Positions 6,526 through 7,889 of a stretch of DNA of 7,889 nucleotides are shown one piece after another (position 1 is the first letter of the stretch; each line of letters begins with the position of its first letter). This DNA comes from Deltaproteobacteria bacterium (lineage in GTDB: Bacteria > Desulfobacterota > DSM-4660 > Desulfatiglandales > Desulfatiglandaceae), in the NCBI GenBank assembly GCA_029932035.1, contig JAOZQV010000170.1, positions 1-7,889 of the forward strand, read 5' to 3'. The translations under genes were made by a program, and so were the position numbers. The notes under the pieces are model-generated. The model made no database searches. It saw nothing but the letters and a program-made list of their open reading frames with translations, and was not told where the DNA came from.

Positions 6526-7665
6526 TTATTTCGATACCATCCTGATCCACTCGTGTAAAAAGTTATCTGCTATAAAATATTCTTTGTCTTTCCCTTTACG
6601 GATCAAATCCTTTTTTATCAGGTTGGAAAGTGCTTTATGCAGTGACGGCGTTCCCATGTCATATGGTTGAAGCATTTTATTTGAAAAGGTTTTCAGGGGG
6701 CCATGTTCAGCCACGATAGTCATAACCTGGCTTTCTCGTAATGGCAATTCCTCAAAAATCCCGGCAAACGACGGCGTCAAAGACGAAAGCATACGCGATA
6801 CGCCTTGTTCAACAAATTCCTCAGACACGGTTTTGGCCTCAAGGCCATCTAATATGTGGCTGCATAGCCGTTGAGCATAGTCCGGATGTCCCTTAACTCT
6901 TATTGCGATTTTTAACGCCAGCTCATCGGAGATAGAAACGGCAATTTTTTTAAAGCGAATTTTGATAAATTTAGATAGAGTCTCCGTCTCAATGGGTCCT
7001 AACTCCATAATCTTGGCTGCATGGTAAAACGGCCTCCTCTCGTTGATAAACATATCTTTGAGCAACTGTGTTCGGCTTCCGAGAAAAGCGAATGCAATCC
7101 GATCTTGCTGCTGGATAATGGTACGAAATTCGGCTTCGAGATTACTATTAACCCTGATGATATGTTGAAACTCGTCAAGAACAATCACGGCTCGTTTCTT
7201 GCTTTTTTTGAGATATGAACTCAGGCCTGAAAACACATCGGACAGGTTGTCAATAGAAGTTGCCTGAGACGAGAATTCCGGTGATATACCAAATGATCCC
7301 GTTCCATTGGGTTCATATCGGATCGAAAACCTTGTCCGTGTAAAAATCTGTGCAGCCCATTTTACAAATTTTTCTATACTCTTAAGATCATCAATAATGG
7401 CCTTTGCCGCAGCACGGGACACTGCCTGAAGCACTTTCTCTGAAGAATTGCAGGCAAAAAAATCAGCATTCCCATAGAGAATTTTTCTGGTTCTGATTTT
7501 TTTTGATACGGCCTGCAAAAGAGAGGTTTTTCCATACCGCCGTGGGCTGTATAAAACGATACTCTGTCCACCTGTTAAATCCCGGGTTATCTGTTTAATT
7601 TCGGATTCCCGATTACAGAACAGGTCACCGCTAACTACCTGGCCAAAACGGAACGGGTTTGCCAT
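6526..7665 (-). CDS. AAA+ ATPase, PF01637-like, with C-terminal winged helix
   Basis: This is a stand-alone P-loop ATPase of the archaeal-type (ATPase_2, PF01637-like) group of STAND/AAA+ relatives; the molecular role is unknown. Numbered from ATG 7665 (379 residues), it shows a lead-in NPFRFGQVVSGDLFCNRESEI (3-23), Walker A SPRRYGKTS (40-48), Walker B AVIVLDEFQ (159-167), a sensor-1-like strand FAFLGSR (191-197), RRPFYHAAKIMELGPI (210-225) and GHPDYAQRLC (259-268). A predicted winged-helix region (about 305-375), with TPSLHKALSNLIKKDLIRK, may bind DNA or a partner. ATG 7665 is chosen because GGAGG at 7671-7675 is five bases upstream; the TTG at 7677 overlaps that site and is unlikely. Motifs are complete, so it should hydrolyse ATP. 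It has its own strong promoter and no same-strand partner in the window. Relatives are often found in accessory regions, but a defence or mobile role here is only a guess. Confidence 0.88.
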   Translation of the reverse strand: MANPFRFGQVVSGDLFCNRESEIKQITRDLTGGQSIVLYSPRRYGKTSLLQAVSKKIRTRKILYGNADFFACNSSEKVLQAVSRAAAKAIIDDLKSIEKFVKWAAQIFTRTRFSIRYEPNGTGSFGISPEFSSQATSIDNLSDVFSGLSSYLKKSKKRAVIVLDEFQHIIRVNSNLEAEFRTIIQQQDRIAFAFLGSRTQLLKDMFINERRPFYHAAKIMELGPIETETLSKFIKIRFKKIAVSISDELALKIAIRVKGHPDYAQRLCSHILDGLEAKTVSEEFVEQGVSRMLSSLTPSFAGIFEELPLRESQVMTIVAEHGPLKTFSNKMLQPYDMGTPSLHKALSNLIKKDLIRKGKDKEYFIADNFLHEWIRMVSK

Positions 7666-7670
7666 GAAGA

Positions 7671-7675
7671 CCTCC
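7671..7675 (-). promoter_or_regulatory. Ribosome binding site of the AAA+ ATPase gene
   Basis: On the minus strand GGAGG lies five bases before ATG 7665. It overlaps the upstream in-frame TTG (7675-7677), which argues against that codon being the start. Confidence 0.7.
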
Positions 7676-7688
7676 AACCGGTTTACTC

Positions 7689-7726
7689 ATGGTGTAACAT
7701 TATAAGTCGGGCTTTATATACACCAT
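7689..7726. promoter_or_regulatory. 8-bp perfect inverted repeat between promoter and ATPase gene
   Basis: ATGGTGTA (7689-7696) and TACACCAT (7719-7726) are perfect inverted copies with a 22-bp gap. The outer arm overlaps the -10 box and spacer of the predicted promoter and the other lies in the presumed leader. The geometry suits a dimeric repressor bound over the promoter, or a leader hairpin. The ATPase's own winged helix is one possible binder, but that is a guess. Confidence 0.4.
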
Positions 7727-7766
7727 TAGCATAATAATGTCAATAGATATTTATATATGCCATTAG
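7713..7766. repeat. Duplicated 17-bp motif TTTATATAnnCCATTAG over the ATPase promoter
   Basis: TTTATATACACCATTAG (7713-7729) and TTTATATATGCCATTAG (7750-7766) agree at 15 of 17 positions and are 37 bp apart in the same orientation. The gene-proximal copy contains the predicted -10 box and part of the spacer; the distal copy lies just upstream of the -35 box. The repeat may be a pair of operators, two promoters created by duplication, or a short duplication without function. Confidence 0.5.
7715..7743 (-). promoter_or_regulatory. Sigma70-type promoter for the AAA+ ATPase gene
   Basis: On the minus strand TTGACA (7743-7738) matches the -35 consensus, followed by a 17-bp spacer and TATATA (7720-7715) as the -10 box. 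Transcription would begin about 7708, giving a leader of roughly 40 bases before ATG 7665. The surrounding 7700-7780 stretch is distinctly AT-rich compared with the rest of the window. Confidence 0.65.
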
Positions 7767-7889
7767 TAAATTCCAGTAAGCATGGGGGAGCGCCACTACG
7801 AATTGAAACGCCAAAGGTATGACTTGGATCGAATTGCCGAAAGCAGGTGACGCAGTTGCGCGACAAAGCGGAAGATTTTGAGAAAATCC
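7767..7889. other. Right-edge stretch without a supported gene
   Basis: On the plus strand an ATG at 7782 opens a 22-codon frame (ending TGA 7848-7850) with the readable segment KRQRYDLDRIAE. This faintly recalls the YDLDxIAxRV segment of DnaA-like C-terminal extensions in REP-associated transposases. A two-base shift would continue it as VTQLRDKAEDFEKI to the edge. No ribosome binding site is visible, and the opposite strand has only shadow frames. It could be the decayed end of a transposase-like gene or chance. Confidence 0.2.

Overview
The window looks like a chromosomal segment from an anaerobic bacterium. Desulfobacterota (former Deltaproteobacteria) is the best guess. That guess rests on the selenium/molybdenum gene set, on a DUF6178-type protein I associate with that group, and on intergenic gaps filled with short degenerate repeats. 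It is inference from gene content, not a database match.

Layout. (1) Positions 1-3884, minus strand: a three-gene selenium/molybdenum block. In transcription order it is selB (selenocysteine-specific elongation factor), yqeC (accessory factor of selenium-dependent molybdenum hydroxylases) and an XdhC/CoxI-family gene cut off by the left edge. SelB serves co-translational insertion of Sec. YqeC and XdhC serve maturation of molybdenum hydroxylases, some of which carry a separate labile selenium. The block therefore joins two selenium uses. The genes are not tightly coupled: gaps of roughly 180 and 310 bp separate them, each holding hairpins and repeats, so one transcript is possible but not shown. 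(2) 3885-4207: a gene-poor gap with repeats, a hairpin and a short unexplained coding-like remnant. (3) 4208-4639, minus: an alpha/beta hydrolase gene whose 3' half is missing. The reading frame runs into a repeat/hairpin patch just before the expected catalytic serine. (4) 4792-6495, plus: an intact 567-residue DUF6178-like protein of unknown function, divergent from the hydrolase remnant and starting with TTG behind a strong ribosome binding site. (5) 6526-7665, minus: a stand-alone AAA+ ATPase of the PF01637-like type with a C-terminal winged helix, convergent with the DUF6178 gene. It has a clear sigma70-type promoter overlapping a duplicated 17-bp motif and an 8-bp inverted repeat. (6) 7767-7889: right edge, no convincing gene.

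I see no rRNA, tRNA (including selC), CRISPR array, intact insertion sequence or complete novel multi-gene system. The most notable points are the SelB/YqeC/XdhC neighbourhood, a pair of inverted 23-bp repeats bracketing yqeC-selB, the repeat-associated truncation of the hydrolase, and the repeated motif upstream of the orphan ATPase.
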